NCBI RefSeq assembly: GCF_029855045.1
Contig: NZ_CP123228.1
Span: forward strand, 3,844,001 to 3,908,000
Reading direction: 5' to 3'
DNA: 64,000 nucleotides
Origin: Piscinibacter sp. XHJ-5
GTDB taxonomy: Bacteria; Pseudomonadota; Gammaproteobacteria; Burkholderiales; Burkholderiaceae_C
In this document: positions 1 through 7,896 of the stretch, piece by piece
Layout: every line of letters begins with the position of its first letter
Numbering within the stretch: the stretch's first letter is position 1
Program-made: the position numbers and the translations under genes
The notes under the pieces: model-generated
What the model saw: the letters and a program-made list of their open reading frames with translations, nothing else
What the model was told of the DNA's origin: nothing
Database searches by the model: none

Positions 1-1229
1 GCGGTGGCCAGGCGAAGCGCCAGCGGCGTGGATGCCGGCCCGGCGGGCTTGGCCGTCGGGGCAGGCGCAGCCGGGCCATTGGCCGTGGGCGCGGGTGCGG
101 CAGGCGCAGCGGGTGCATTGGCCGGCGCGGCCGCCACCGGGGCAGGCGGCACCGGCTGCACCTTGCCCTCGAGCTGCCGATGGTCCGCCTTGAGGTAGGC
201 CTTGAGGAAGTCCTGCGACAGCTTGGGCTCGCGCGACAGGCCCAGCGCCTCGCGGTAGCGCGCCACGGCTTCCTTGATCTGCGGATTGACGACGCCGTCG
301 ATCGGGCCGTCGTAGACCCGCCGCATGCGCAGCTGGAGCTGGAAGTACTCGATGATTTCGGTGGGGTGCGCGACCATGGCGTCGTACCAGTCGCGGATCT
401 CCGCCGCGACGTCGGGGTCGTCATCGGTCGCGCCCAGGCAGGTCCAGTACGGCACCTTGGCAAGGCGGCCGAAGAGCTCGATGGACGCCATCTCGACGAG
501 CGTGCGCAGCGCCTGCGCCTGGCCTTCGTTGGTGCCGGTCGACAGGCTGAAGTTGATGCCGAACTTGCGGATCTCGGCGTCGCCGTCGAAGCCCTTGCCC
601 TGCTTGAACAGGATCACCTGGTTGCGCGAGGCGATGCCCGGCACGACGGTGAGGTCCTGCGTGGTCAGCATCGTGAGGTCGATGCCGAGGATGGACGCCG
701 ATGCGGTGCCCGCGTAGCCGAGGTTGAGGTAGGGCGTGACCGCAACGCCCGCATCGACGTTGCGGCGCACGATGGTGTCGTCGAACTGGCTGATCGAGCC
801 GCGCAGCGCGTACTGCGGCACCACCGCGAAGTGCTCGCGCTTGAGCGCCTGGAACAGGAAGCCGAGCGTGTTGCCCGAATCCTGGCCGTAGGCGACCAGG
901 CGGATGGCGCGGCTGCGCCGCGTCATGTCGGACACGGCCGAGATCAGCATGTCCTTGGTGCCCGCATTGACCTTCTTGGTCTGGTCGGCCAGGTCCTCGA
1001 CGATCACCGTCAGGTCGCGGGTGCCGTAGTCCAGCAGCAGGTTGTCCATGCAACGCAGGCCGGCGGAGAAGTTGGTGATGGAGCGCCCGGGCGCGGCCTT
1101 GGGACCGGTCTTGACCTCCTTGACCTTGTCGACCACGGCCTGGTTGGGATCGAGCGTCGCGCAGCCTGCCAGCGCCGCCATCGCGATGGGCAGCGCACGT
1201 GCAATGAACCGGAGGGAAGAGGTCTTCAT
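1..1229 (-). CDS. CsgG/HfaB-like outer-membrane lipoprotein (partial, C-terminus beyond left edge)
   Basis: The frame opens at an ATG and stays open to the left edge, giving at least 409 residues. The N-terminus is a lipoprotein signal with lipobox L-A-G-C (Cys23). Residues about 40-290 resemble the CsgG family, the pore that exports curli and holdfast-anchor subunits, with the start N-F-S-A-G-L-R-C-M-D and a late I-N-F-S-L-S-T-G-T-N-E-G strand. Residues about 295-345 (V-Y-D-G-P-I-D-G-V-V-N-P) look like a peptidoglycan-binding repeat, and a Pro/Ala-rich tail follows. It lies last in the T6SS-linked minus-strand series, behind two small exported proteins, which suits an export pore for them. 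The family call is from residue pattern only and CsgG versus HfaB is not resolved. Confidence 0.7.
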   Translation of the reverse strand, partial: MKTSSLRFIARALPIAMAALAGCATLDPNQAVVDKVKEVKTGPKAAPGRSITNFSAGLRCMDNLLLDYGTRDLTVIVEDLADQTKKVNAGTKDMLISAVSDMTRRSRAIRLVAYGQDSGNTLGFLFQALKREHFAVVPQYALRGSISQFDDTIVRRNVDAGVAVTPYLNLGYAGTASASILGIDLTMLTTQDLTVVPGIASRNQVILFKQGKGFDGDAEIRKFGINFSLSTGTNEGQAQALRTLVEMASIELFGRLAKVPYWTCLGATDDDPDVAAEIRDWYDAMVAHPTEIIEYFQLQLRMRRVYDGPIDGVVNPQIKEAVARYREALGLSREPKLSQDFLKAYLKADHRQLEGKVQPVPPAPVAAAPANAPAAPAAPAPTANGPAAPAPTAKPAGPASTPLALRLAT

Positions 1230-1336
1230 GGTGTCCACCTTTGAGCCTTGCGGCGCCACCCAACCGGATGGCCTCGCAAAACACCGGCCGCATCCAGCGG
1301 CCGACGCGGATCCGGCCCTGCCGGTCCGCCGAAGAC

Positions 1337-1375
1337 GCCCCCTCGAGCGAAGCGCCGATGGCGCTGCGGGGGGGC
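1337..1375 (-). terminator. Nested GC-rich hairpin between the small exported protein and the CsgG-like gene
   Basis: The outer arms GCCCCC (1337-1342) and GGGGGC (1370-1375) enclose inner arms AGCGCC (1351-1356) and GGCGCT (1360-1365). In the transcribed direction the hairpin begins at the stop codon of the upstream small gene. There is no clear U-tract, so it may be a weak terminator, an attenuator or an mRNA stabiliser rather than a full intrinsic terminator. Confidence 0.4.
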
Positions 1376-1716
1376 TACTTGCATTTGTTGTTGGCGTTGA
1401 TCACGTCACCGGTGATGATCACGTTCACCTCGGTCGGGCTGAACCCGGCGCGATTGCCGCCGATCACGTTGCCGATGTTGACGGCGCCGCAGTCCTGGCC
1501 GGCCTTGCGGGCGGCACCGGCAGCGGCGTCCTGGGCGTTCTGCGAGCCCGCCCGCGCCTTTTCCTTGGCCAGCTTGGCGAGCACCTGGGGCTCGAAGTCC
1601 ATGGGCTCGGACGTGGCGGCGTGCGCAACCCCGATGGTCAGCAGCGCGGTGGCGATGATGGCGACGGCCAGCACGACGGCAGTCAGGAGCAGCGACAGCG
1701 GGGAGGTCTTTTCCAT
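1375..1716 (-). CDS. Small exported protein, HfaA-like C-terminus
   Basis: This protein of 113 residues starts at an ATG preceded by GGAGAAC. Residues about 1-31 form a signal peptide or N-terminal anchor (hydrophobic stretch L-L-L-T-A-V-V-L-A-V, then A-H-A-A). A short helical, Ala/Lys-rich segment follows. The C-terminal 40 residues read C-G-A-V-N-I-G-N-V ... E-V-N-V-I-I-T-G-D-V-I-N-A-N-N, with Cys at both ends. From memory, I-G-N-x-x followed by a V-I-x-x-x-x-I-N strand pair recalls HfaA-type holdfast-anchor proteins made with an HfaB/CsgG pore. The likeness is short and uncertain. It sits between hairpins upstream and downstream and just before the CsgG-like gene. Confidence 0.6.
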   Translation of the reverse strand: MEKTSPLSLLLTAVVLAVAIIATALLTIGVAHAATSEPMDFEPQVLAKLAKEKARAGSQNAQDAAAGAARKAGQDCGAVNIGNVIGGNRAGFSPTEVNVIITGDVINANNKCK

Positions 1717-1733
1717 CTCGTTCTCCGAAGAGA

Positions 1734-1764
1734 ACCGCGCCCGGCGAAGGGGTCCGGGCGCGGT
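1734..1764 (-). promoter_or_regulatory. 11-bp perfect stem-loop between the two small exported-protein genes
   Basis: ACCGCGCCCGG (1734-1744) and CCGGGCGCGGT (1754-1764) are perfect complements with a 9-nt loop. The stem lies in the 85-nt gap after the repeat-protein gene and just before the next Shine-Dalgarno sequence. A strong stem here would protect the upstream message or reduce read-through, making the repeat protein more abundant than downstream products. There is no U-tract. Confidence 0.5.
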
Positions 1765-1801
1765 GCACAAACACAGCGCAGCAAGCTGCGCCCGCGGCGA
1801 A

Positions 1802-2170
1802 TCACTCCACCACGCCGATCTTGACCTTCTGCGAACCGCCCGAGCCGCCGCTGGCGTACTGGGTGATGTTGTGCGCCGTCACGTAGGCCGAGTGGTTGCC
1901 GATGTTCTTGTCGATCTTGCCGATCGTCATCTCTTGGGTGTGGCCCGACGTGCCGCTCTGGGTCTGGCGCAGGTTGGTCGAGTACACATAGGCCCACGAG
2001 CTGGACGGGGTCTGCATGTCGACCACGCCGGCTTCGATCTTCTGGTGGCTGTTGGTCGCGTTGGACTGCTGCTGGTTGACGCCGTTGACGTGCGTCTCGA
2101 CGCTGTCGGCGAACGCGGCGCCGGCGGCGAGGAAGGCGGCGACAGCGAGAACGGTCTTGAACTTTTGCAT
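1802..2170 (-). CDS. Exported protein of three tandem ~35-residue Gln/Ser/Gly repeats (curli-like candidate)
   Basis: This protein of 122 residues has a clear Sec signal peptide (cleavage after A-F-A, residue 21) and an ATG preceded by GGAGCTC. The mature part is three imperfect repeats whose cores align without gaps at residues 31-51, 67-87 and 102-122. The shared pattern is hydrophobic-x-Q-x-x-S-x6-Q-x4-G-x-hydrophobic-D/E. Repeats 2 and 3 also share a preceding A-Y-V-x-x-x-N block. Regularly spaced Gln, Ser and Gly recall curli subunit repeats, though this is not CsgA. Next to a CsgG-like pore it is the best candidate for the exported, possibly fibre-forming subunit. No known family name was recognised. 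Confidence 0.75.
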   Translation of the reverse strand: MQKFKTVLAVAAFLAAGAAFADSVETHVNGVNQQQSNATNSHQKIEAGVVDMQTPSSSWAYVYSTNLRQTQSGTSGHTQEMTIGKIDKNIGNHSAYVTAHNITQYASGGSGGSQKVKIGVVE

Positions 2171-2254
2171 GGTGAGCTCCGAAAGGGTGTGAGGTTTGAG
2201 AAGTCCGGCTTGAGCTTTTTGCCTGAGCCGTCCCTTCAGTTGCAGCACCCTTCC

Positions 2255-2276
2255 AACCGGTTCAAAGAATTCTTTG
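2255..2276. promoter_or_regulatory. Abutting palindromes AACCGGTT and CAAAGAATTCTTTG
   Basis: An 8-bp palindrome (2255-2262) directly abuts a 14-bp perfect palindrome (2263-2276) that is AT-rich in a 70% GC background. They lie in the 111-nt gap between the caspase-fold gene and the repeat-protein gene, about 85-105 nt before the latter start. This is a plausible operator or internal promoter element for the small-protein module. No regulator is assigned. Confidence 0.4.
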
Positions 2277-2281
2277 CCCGC

Positions 2282-3811
2282 TCACGGGTTCAATCGGAAT
2301 TCGACGAGCTCGAACGACGTCGATTCGCGCAAGGCGTTGCCGACGTGCGTGGCGACCGTGTACTTGACGGTGCGCTTGACCTGCGGCGAGTACCAGATCA
2401 CGTGCTCGCTGGACACCGACCCGCCGCGCGCCGTGCTGCGCCCGCGCAGCACGAGCTTCACCGCCTTGAAGCGGCCGGCGGCCACCACGACCTCCTCTTC
2501 TCCCTCGACGCGGCCGCGCAACGGCACCACGGCCTGCTCGACACGCCGCGGCTGCTCCGGGATCGCCTGGCCGGCTTTCAGGCCGCCTGCGGCCAGAAGG
2601 TACGGCGAGAACTCCGGCGGCGTGAGCGTCCAGCCGGGCAGCGCGTGGAAGCCGGGCTCGAGCGAGACCAGGGTCGTGCGCAGCTTGGCGTCCGAGGTGG
2701 TGGTCCAGCTCTCGGCGATGCCTTCGGCGGTCACTGCATCGACCTTGGCCGTGAGGAACAGGTCACCGATGCGGAACTGGTCCTGCACCCGGTAGCGCCA
2801 GGTGTCGCCGACACGCGGCAGCGCATCGGAGCGCGTCGCGCCGGCCTGCGCGGTGGCCGCCGGGGGCGGCGTCGGCGTCGGCACGGTGAAGGCGGCCAGC
2901 CGCGTCTGCGCCAGCGCCGCGAAGCGGCCGTTGGGGTACTGGCGCAGGTAGGCGCGATATTCGTCGGCCCGCGTCGATGCCTGGATGCTGTTCCAGAACG
3001 CGAGCTCGCCGGCCGCGTCGACCTCGGCTGCGGCTTCGCGCGTGGCCGCCACGCCCGGGACGAAGGCGAACTCGCCCTGGAGCGAAGAGCTTTCCCAGGG
3101 CACCTGCTGCTCGCGCGTCTCGCGCACCACGCCTTCGCGCACGCGCTTGAACACGTGCTCCACCGGCAGCCCGGGCGTCAGCAGGTGCCTGGCAAGGTGC
3201 GCCGCATAGAGGCTGTTGGCGCCGCTGCCGTCGGCTGCCAGCTTGCCCGGTGCGGTGGCGTATGCCAGGAGGGTGCCGATGGGCGCATCCATCTGCGCCA
3301 GGCCCTGCGCCTTGGCGCCGCTCTTGCCGGCAAACGGGTTGTTGCGGCAGGCATCGAGGATGACGATGTTGATGCGGCTGCGCGCCGCCGACATGCGCCC
3401 GAGGATGAAGCCGAGGTCCAGGCCCGCGATCGGGATCTCGTCCTCGCTGCGGATCTCGGCGTCGACCGGTATGAGGTAGTTGCGATCGCGCAGCTGCAGC
3501 CCGTGGCCGGCGTAGTACAGGACCGCGATGGTGTTCTCGCCGAGCCGGGTGCCGAAGTCACGCAGCGCCTCGATCAGCGCGCGCCGGTCGAGGTTCTCGT
3601 GCAGCGCGACCGCGAACCCCGATTGCTTCAGCGAGGTGGCGATGAGCCTCGCGTCGTTGACGGGGTTGTCCAGCGGATCGGTCCGGTAGGCGGCGTTGCC
3701 GATGACCAGCGCGATGCGCTCCTCGGTGACGGCGGTGCCGCGCGTGCGCTCGGCCGCCTGCGCGCCCCCGAGCAGGAGCAGCGCCAGCAGGGCCACGATC
3801 CAGCGGCTCAC
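2282..3811 (-). CDS. Exported caspase-fold (peptidase C14) protein
   Basis: This protein of 509 residues starts at a GTG preceded by GGGAGG and overlaps the end of tagF by 4 nt, so the two are probably translated together. Residues 1-20 form a signal peptide (hydrophobic run, then A-Q-A-A). The caspase p20-like domain spans about 30-260, with catalytic His103 in Y-Y-A-G-H-G and Cys155 in L-D-A-C-R-N-N-P-F. A linker motif common in these proteins follows (A-F-W-N-S-I-Q, then Y-L-R-Q-Y-P-N-G). The C-terminal ~170 residues look like a beta-rich domain of unknown role. A periplasmic caspase at the T6SS/CsgG junction might process exported subunits or act as an effector; the sequence does not decide. 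Confidence 0.85.
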   Translation of the reverse strand: MSRWIVALLALLLLGGAQAAERTRGTAVTEERIALVIGNAAYRTDPLDNPVNDARLIATSLKQSGFAVALHENLDRRALIEALRDFGTRLGENTIAVLYYAGHGLQLRDRNYLIPVDAEIRSEDEIPIAGLDLGFILGRMSAARSRINIVILDACRNNPFAGKSGAKAQGLAQMDAPIGTLLAYATAPGKLAADGSGANSLYAAHLARHLLTPGLPVEHVFKRVREGVVRETREQQVPWESSSLQGEFAFVPGVAATREAAAEVDAAGELAFWNSIQASTRADEYRAYLRQYPNGRFAALAQTRLAAFTVPTPTPPPAATAQAGATRSDALPRVGDTWRYRVQDQFRIGDLFLTAKVDAVTAEGIAESWTTTSDAKLRTTLVSLEPGFHALPGWTLTPPEFSPYLLAAGGLKAGQAIPEQPRRVEQAVVPLRGRVEGEEEVVVAAGRFKAVKLVLRGRSTARGGSVSSEHVIWYSPQVKRTVKYTVATHVGNALRESTSFELVEFRLNP

Positions 3812-4431
3812 GGCAGCGTGCCTCCCGCCATCATGGCCGCCAGGGCCGCCGCCGGCGGCAGGGCATCGAAACACTGGAACGACGCCTGTGCGCCGGCATC
3901 GTCGCACCACCAGACGCTCGCTCTGCCGGCGGGGAGGCCGCTCAGCAGGCGGCGCGCGAGCTCGCTCGCTGCCTCGTCGGCCGCTTCGTCGTCGGCCCGT
4001 GGAATGGCGGCGAGCGCGTCCTCGAGGTCGTCGATGGTGAACTCCATGTCGAGCACGCGGCGCGCGGCGGCATCGAGCTCGCGATACCAGTCGACGGCGG
4101 CAAGCGCGGCGGCGAGCGTGCGCACCGGCTGCACGATCGTCAGCGGAAAGTGCCGGCCGACACGATCGACGCTGGGCATCAGCACCCCGCCCCAGCCGCC
4201 GCGGCCGAGCAGGCCGGGCGCGATCCAGAAACGCCGGATCGGCGCGACCAGGTAGCCAGCCAGCCACGCCTCGCCAAGCTCGGCCCGCCCGAGCGCGAGG
4301 CCGCGCTGCAGCCAGGCGTCCCAGCGGCGGACGAAGGCGTCGGGCAGGCGCCGCGAGGCGAAGTCGCCGACGCTCGGCATCTTGCCGAACCAGCCCGGCG
4401 GGCCGAGACCGATCACAGCCGCGTCGGACAT
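3808..4431 (-). CDS. tagF: Type VI secretion-associated protein TagF
   Basis: This protein of 207 residues opens with G-W-F-G-K-M-P-S-V-G-D-F-A-S-R-R-L, the TagF/ImpM signature, and continues with the F-W-I-A-P-G and M-P-S-V-D-R-V-G-R-x-F-P-L-T blocks. TagF is a post-translational repressor of T6SS assembly that acts with the Fha/PpkA signalling branch. The ATG overlaps the end of tssM by 19 nt, and its stop overlaps the caspase start. It is slightly shorter than the ~225 residues usual in Pseudomonas. The short C-terminal extension with D-D-L-E-D-A-L is acidic. Confidence 0.93.
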   Translation of the reverse strand: MSDAAVIGLGPPGWFGKMPSVGDFASRRLPDAFVRRWDAWLQRGLALGRAELGEAWLAGYLVAPIRRFWIAPGLLGRGGWGGVLMPSVDRVGRHFPLTIVQPVRTLAAALAAVDWYRELDAAARRVLDMEFTIDDLEDALAAIPRADDEAADEAASELARRLLSGLPAGRASVWWCDDAGAQASFQCFDALPPAAALAAMMAGGTLP

Positions 4432-7400
4432 TGGAACTGCTCCAGCTCGCGTCGCAGCAGCGGGTTCAGCGGCGTCGGACTGCGCACCTCGAAGCGCGCC
4501 TTGCGGCCCTCGACGTCGAACACCAGCTGCGCCCGCTCGGGCGATGCACCGGGGTCGACGCGCACCCGGTCGAGCAGGCGAAACAGCGCCCACGGACCCT
4601 GGAACACATGTCCGGGCCCGCCCCCTCCGCCGCTGGGCACGAGCTGCAGGCGCACCCGCCCTGCCCCGCCGGGGCCCGGCCACTGCAGCGTCTGCGTCGC
4701 CGTGGCGCCCGGTCGGAACTTCAGCACCTGGCCGTCCACATCGAGCACGAACTCGCTCACGCCGGCGTCGAGCTCGAGCAGCCGGAAATCGAGCCGCATG
4801 CCGAGCTGGCGCCCGCCGTCGCGGAAAAAGGCGTCGCGTATCGCCTGGGCGCGCTGGAACTGCTGCAGCGACTCGCCCGCGTCGCGCCGCCCGTCGGCAT
4901 CGGCCGCCCGGTAGGTCCAGGGCCTGGTCGAGGTGTCGACATAGGGCGCCAGCTGCCGCTGGAAATAGCCGTCGATCAGGCCGCCGGCGCCGAAGACCCG
5001 CACGAAGTCCTCGCGCGACATCTCGTCCGTGCCGGAGCGCGCCAGCGGATACCGGCCGGCGACCGCGCGCACGCACTGGGGCGCGAACTCGGCCCCGAGC
5101 TGCCTGGCCAGCGGATCGCGCAGCGCCGCGAACACCTGCGCCCCGCTGGCATCGGCAAACTGCAAGAGCATGCCGCGCACCGGCTCCGGAGCGCGCTGCG
5201 CGGCCGCCTGCAGCTCGCGCGTCGCGTCGCTCGGCGGCGGCAAGGCCTTGCGCTTGACCGCATCCTCCACCGCCGCCAGGTGCGCCGACAGCTTGCCGAG
5301 CAGCATCTGCATCTCCTCGACCGACTGGCCCGCGACGAAGCGCTTCAGGTCGTCGAAGCGCGGCGCGAGCGGGTCCTCCTCGACCGCTGCGGTGCCGCTG
5401 GCCGAGGCGGTCGCGCCGCCGAAGGAGACTTCGCGCACGGTCGCGCGCAGCACCGCCACCAGCGGCGAATCGGGCCGCGCCAGCAGGTTCGCCATCTCGG
5501 CGCTCGCAGCCAGGTTGGAGGATGGCGCCAGCCGCAGGTCGGACACGAATTCGCCCCAGCGCGCCGCGTAGTCGGCGAGGTACAGCCGGCGCACCTGCTC
5601 GGCGAGCGCCTTCTGCGCGGCCGGATCGCCCGCGCCGCCGCTGGCCGTTCCCAGCACCCAGACTTCCTCGCGGGCGAACTGCCGCAGCACGTCCAGCGTC
5701 CGCTCGTGCAGCGACTGGCGCCCCACGGCCCGCGAGTACAGCGCCGGCACGCCCGCACTCAGCGGCTGTCCGCTGGCCCGCACGAACACGCGCCGGGCGC
5801 CCGCCCCGCCGGCCGATTCCACCGTGAAGGGCATGGCCTCGGCACCGAAGTCGGTCTGCTTCAGGCGGCGGTACGCCCGCTCGGCCAGCGGCACGCTGGC
5901 CACGAGGCTGCGCACGGCGGCCACGAGCTGCGGGTCGGCATTGGCCGGGGCGCCCACCTCGCCGGTGGCCAGCAGCCGGTCGAGGTGCCTGCGCAGCGCC
6001 TCGCGCTGCTCCGGCCGCACGCCCGCCCCCAGCGTCGCCTCCCAATCGGCGGTCAGGTAGGCGCGCAACGCAGGCGCGTCGAAGTTGCGGCCGCCGAAGA
6101 GCATCAGGTAGGCCTTCAGCGATTCATAGATGAGGCCGACATGCTCCGCCGCGCCGGCACGCATGCGTTGCTCGAGGCGCGCCGCGATGCGCGGCAGGAA
6201 GGCCTCGCGCAGCGTGCGCAGGTAGGCGTCCTGCGACCCCGCGACGAGCGCCTCGCTGCGGTCGAGCCCCAGCGAGAGGGCCGCGTGGTGCTGCGCCGGC
6301 GATCCGCCGGAGGCGGCGAAGCCGGCCAGCGCGTCCAGCGCCGGCAGCATCGCCACCAGGTCGGTGGAGGGCGCCTCGCGCGCCGCTGCCACCTGCCGGT
6401 CGAGCGCCGGCAGCCGTCCGCGCAGGTCGGTGAGCCAGTCGCGGTTGCCGGCGTAGGCGCGCCAGGACAGCGCGGTGGCAGCGAGCACCATGCAGGCGGT
6501 AGCGCCCATCGCCCCCCAGGCCAGCCACTGGCGTCGCCGCCGCCAGCTCAGGTTGGTGCCTGCCAGTCCCGCTTCGGCGAACACCACGTCGCGCAGCAGG
6601 CGCGTCACGAAGAAGGTCTTGCCGGTCGGCCGTGCCGCGGGAAGGATGCGGCTGGTGAGGCCCAGCGCGCGCGCCAGCCCGCCGAGCGCACGGTCCATCG
6701 GCGTGCCTTCCTGCGTCGCGCTGGTGAAGTAGACGCCGCGCACGAAGGGACGCAGCTCGGCGCGCATGCCGCTGGACATTTCCTGCAGGAAGTCGAACAG
6801 CGTCTGGCGCAGCACCCGCCACTGCTGCGGGAAGGTGTACACCGCCGCGCGGCGCTCGCGGTCGCGCTCGTTGTGCAGCCGGTCGATCAGGCAATCGTTG
6901 AGGCGCTTCTCGAGGAGGGCGAAGTCGCTGGCCATGCGCAGCAGCGGGCCGTCGGTCTGCGTTCCGGCCTGGTAGGGGAAGGTCACGCCCCACACCTGGG
7001 CGCGCTCGTCCTTGTCGAAGTCGGCGAAGAATTCCATGAAGCCGGCCAGCAGGTCGGTCTTGGTGACCAGCACGTACACCGGAAAGGCGATGCCGAGGTG
7101 GTCGCGCAGCTCCTCGATGCGCTGGCGCAGCTCGTTGGCGTGGGCGGCGCGCTTCTCGGGGCTGGCGCTCAGCAGGTCGCTGACGCTGATGGTCAGCAGC
7201 ACGCCGTTGATCGGGCGGCGCGGCCGGTAGCGCGCCAGCAGCTTGAGAAAGCCCAGCCAGGCCGTGCGGTCGGCGACCCGGTCGCTGTCGTGCGTGGTGT
7301 AGCGGCCCGCCGTGTCGATCAGCACGGCCTCGCTCGCGAACCACCAGTCGCAGTTGCGCGTGCCGCCGATGCCGCGGATGACCTTTTCGCCCACGGCATC

Positions 7401-7883
7401 GGCGAGCGGGAATTCCAGGCCGGAGTTGACCAGCGCGGTCGTCTTGCCCGCACCCGGCGCGCCGATGATCACGTACCAGGGCAGCTCGTAGACGAACGGC
7501 CGGCCTGTCAGCGCCGCCAGCCAGGGGTGCTTGCCGCCGATGCGCGAGCGACGCAGCAAGGCCACCGCCTGGGCAAAGCGCTGGGTGATCACCGCCAGCT
7601 CGTCGGCGCCCGGCGTGCCCGGCATCGGCTTCTCGGCCCGGCGCATCAGCCCTTCCATCAGCCGTCGATTGCGGCGCGCCGATCTCGCGGTTCGCCACAC
7701 CGCATGCGCCAGCGCGCCGAGCACCACCGCCGCGATGGTGGCCCGGCGCGCCGGCTCGCCGGCGAGCGGCACGACGCCCGCGACGGCCACCAGCGGCCCG
7801 ACGAACCACACCAGCGCGGACGCCGCCAGCACGCCGACGAAGGCGAGCAGCGGACGCAGCCAGGGGATGCCGGATCGCGTCAT
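4413..7883 (-). CDS. tssM: Type VI secretion system membrane subunit TssM (IcmF)
   Basis: This protein of 1156 residues is the usual size for TssM. It has two N-terminal membrane helices (about 8-40 and 48-63), then a cytoplasmic NTPase-like domain with Walker A G-A-P-G-A-G-K-T-T (141-149) and L-I-D-T-A-G-R-Y. A third membrane helix near residue 470 leads to a large periplasmic domain that ends in the IcmF C-terminal beta domain. The intact Walker A suggests a nucleotide-binding TssM. With TssL and TssJ it forms the trans-envelope complex; tssJ is not in the window. It starts 13 nt after tssL. Confidence 0.95.
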   Translation of the reverse strand: MTRSGIPWLRPLLAFVGVLAASALVWFVGPLVAVAGVVPLAGEPARRATIAAVVLGALAHAVWRTARSARRNRRLMEGLMRRAEKPMPGTPGADELAVITQRFAQAVALLRRSRIGGKHPWLAALTGRPFVYELPWYVIIGAPGAGKTTALVNSGLEFPLADAVGEKVIRGIGGTRNCDWWFASEAVLIDTAGRYTTHDSDRVADRTAWLGFLKLLARYRPRRPINGVLLTISVSDLLSASPEKRAAHANELRQRIEELRDHLGIAFPVYVLVTKTDLLAGFMEFFADFDKDERAQVWGVTFPYQAGTQTDGPLLRMASDFALLEKRLNDCLIDRLHNERDRERRAAVYTFPQQWRVLRQTLFDFLQEMSSGMRAELRPFVRGVYFTSATQEGTPMDRALGGLARALGLTSRILPAARPTGKTFFVTRLLRDVVFAEAGLAGTNLSWRRRRQWLAWGAMGATACMVLAATALSWRAYAGNRDWLTDLRGRLPALDRQVAAAREAPSTDLVAMLPALDALAGFAASGGSPAQHHAALSLGLDRSEALVAGSQDAYLRTLREAFLPRIAARLEQRMRAGAAEHVGLIYESLKAYLMLFGGRNFDAPALRAYLTADWEATLGAGVRPEQREALRRHLDRLLATGEVGAPANADPQLVAAVRSLVASVPLAERAYRRLKQTDFGAEAMPFTVESAGGAGARRVFVRASGQPLSAGVPALYSRAVGRQSLHERTLDVLRQFAREEVWVLGTASGGAGDPAAQKALAEQVRRLYLADYAARWGEFVSDLRLAPSSNLAASAEMANLLARPDSPLVAVLRATVREVSFGGATASASGTAAVEEDPLAPRFDDLKRFVAGQSVEEMQMLLGKLSAHLAAVEDAVKRKALPPPSDATRELQAAAQRAPEPVRGMLLQFADASGAQVFAALRDPLARQLGAEFAPQCVRAVAGRYPLARSGTDEMSREDFVRVFGAGGLIDGYFQRQLAPYVDTSTRPWTYRAADADGRRDAGESLQQFQRAQAIRDAFFRDGGRQLGMRLDFRLLELDAGVSEFVLDVDGQVLKFRPGATATQTLQWPGPGGAGRVRLQLVPSGGGGGPGHVFQGPWALFRLLDRVRVDPGASPERAQLVFDVEGRKARFEVRSPTPLNPLLRRELEQFQCPTRL

Positions 7884-7896
7884 GGCAGTCGACGGG

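Noticed and set aside
2171..2281. Possible sigma-54 promoter (GG...GC spacing) upstream of the repeat-protein gene
   Set aside because: The GG to GC spacing is one nucleotide short of the required 10, and the flanking consensus is poor.
1241..4255. Very long open frame on the plus strand opposite the caspase and small-protein genes
   Set aside because: It is antisense to genes with clear signal peptides, catalytic motifs and ribosome-binding sites. Its translation is Arg/Ala/Gly-rich with no family features, as expected from codon bias at 70% GC.
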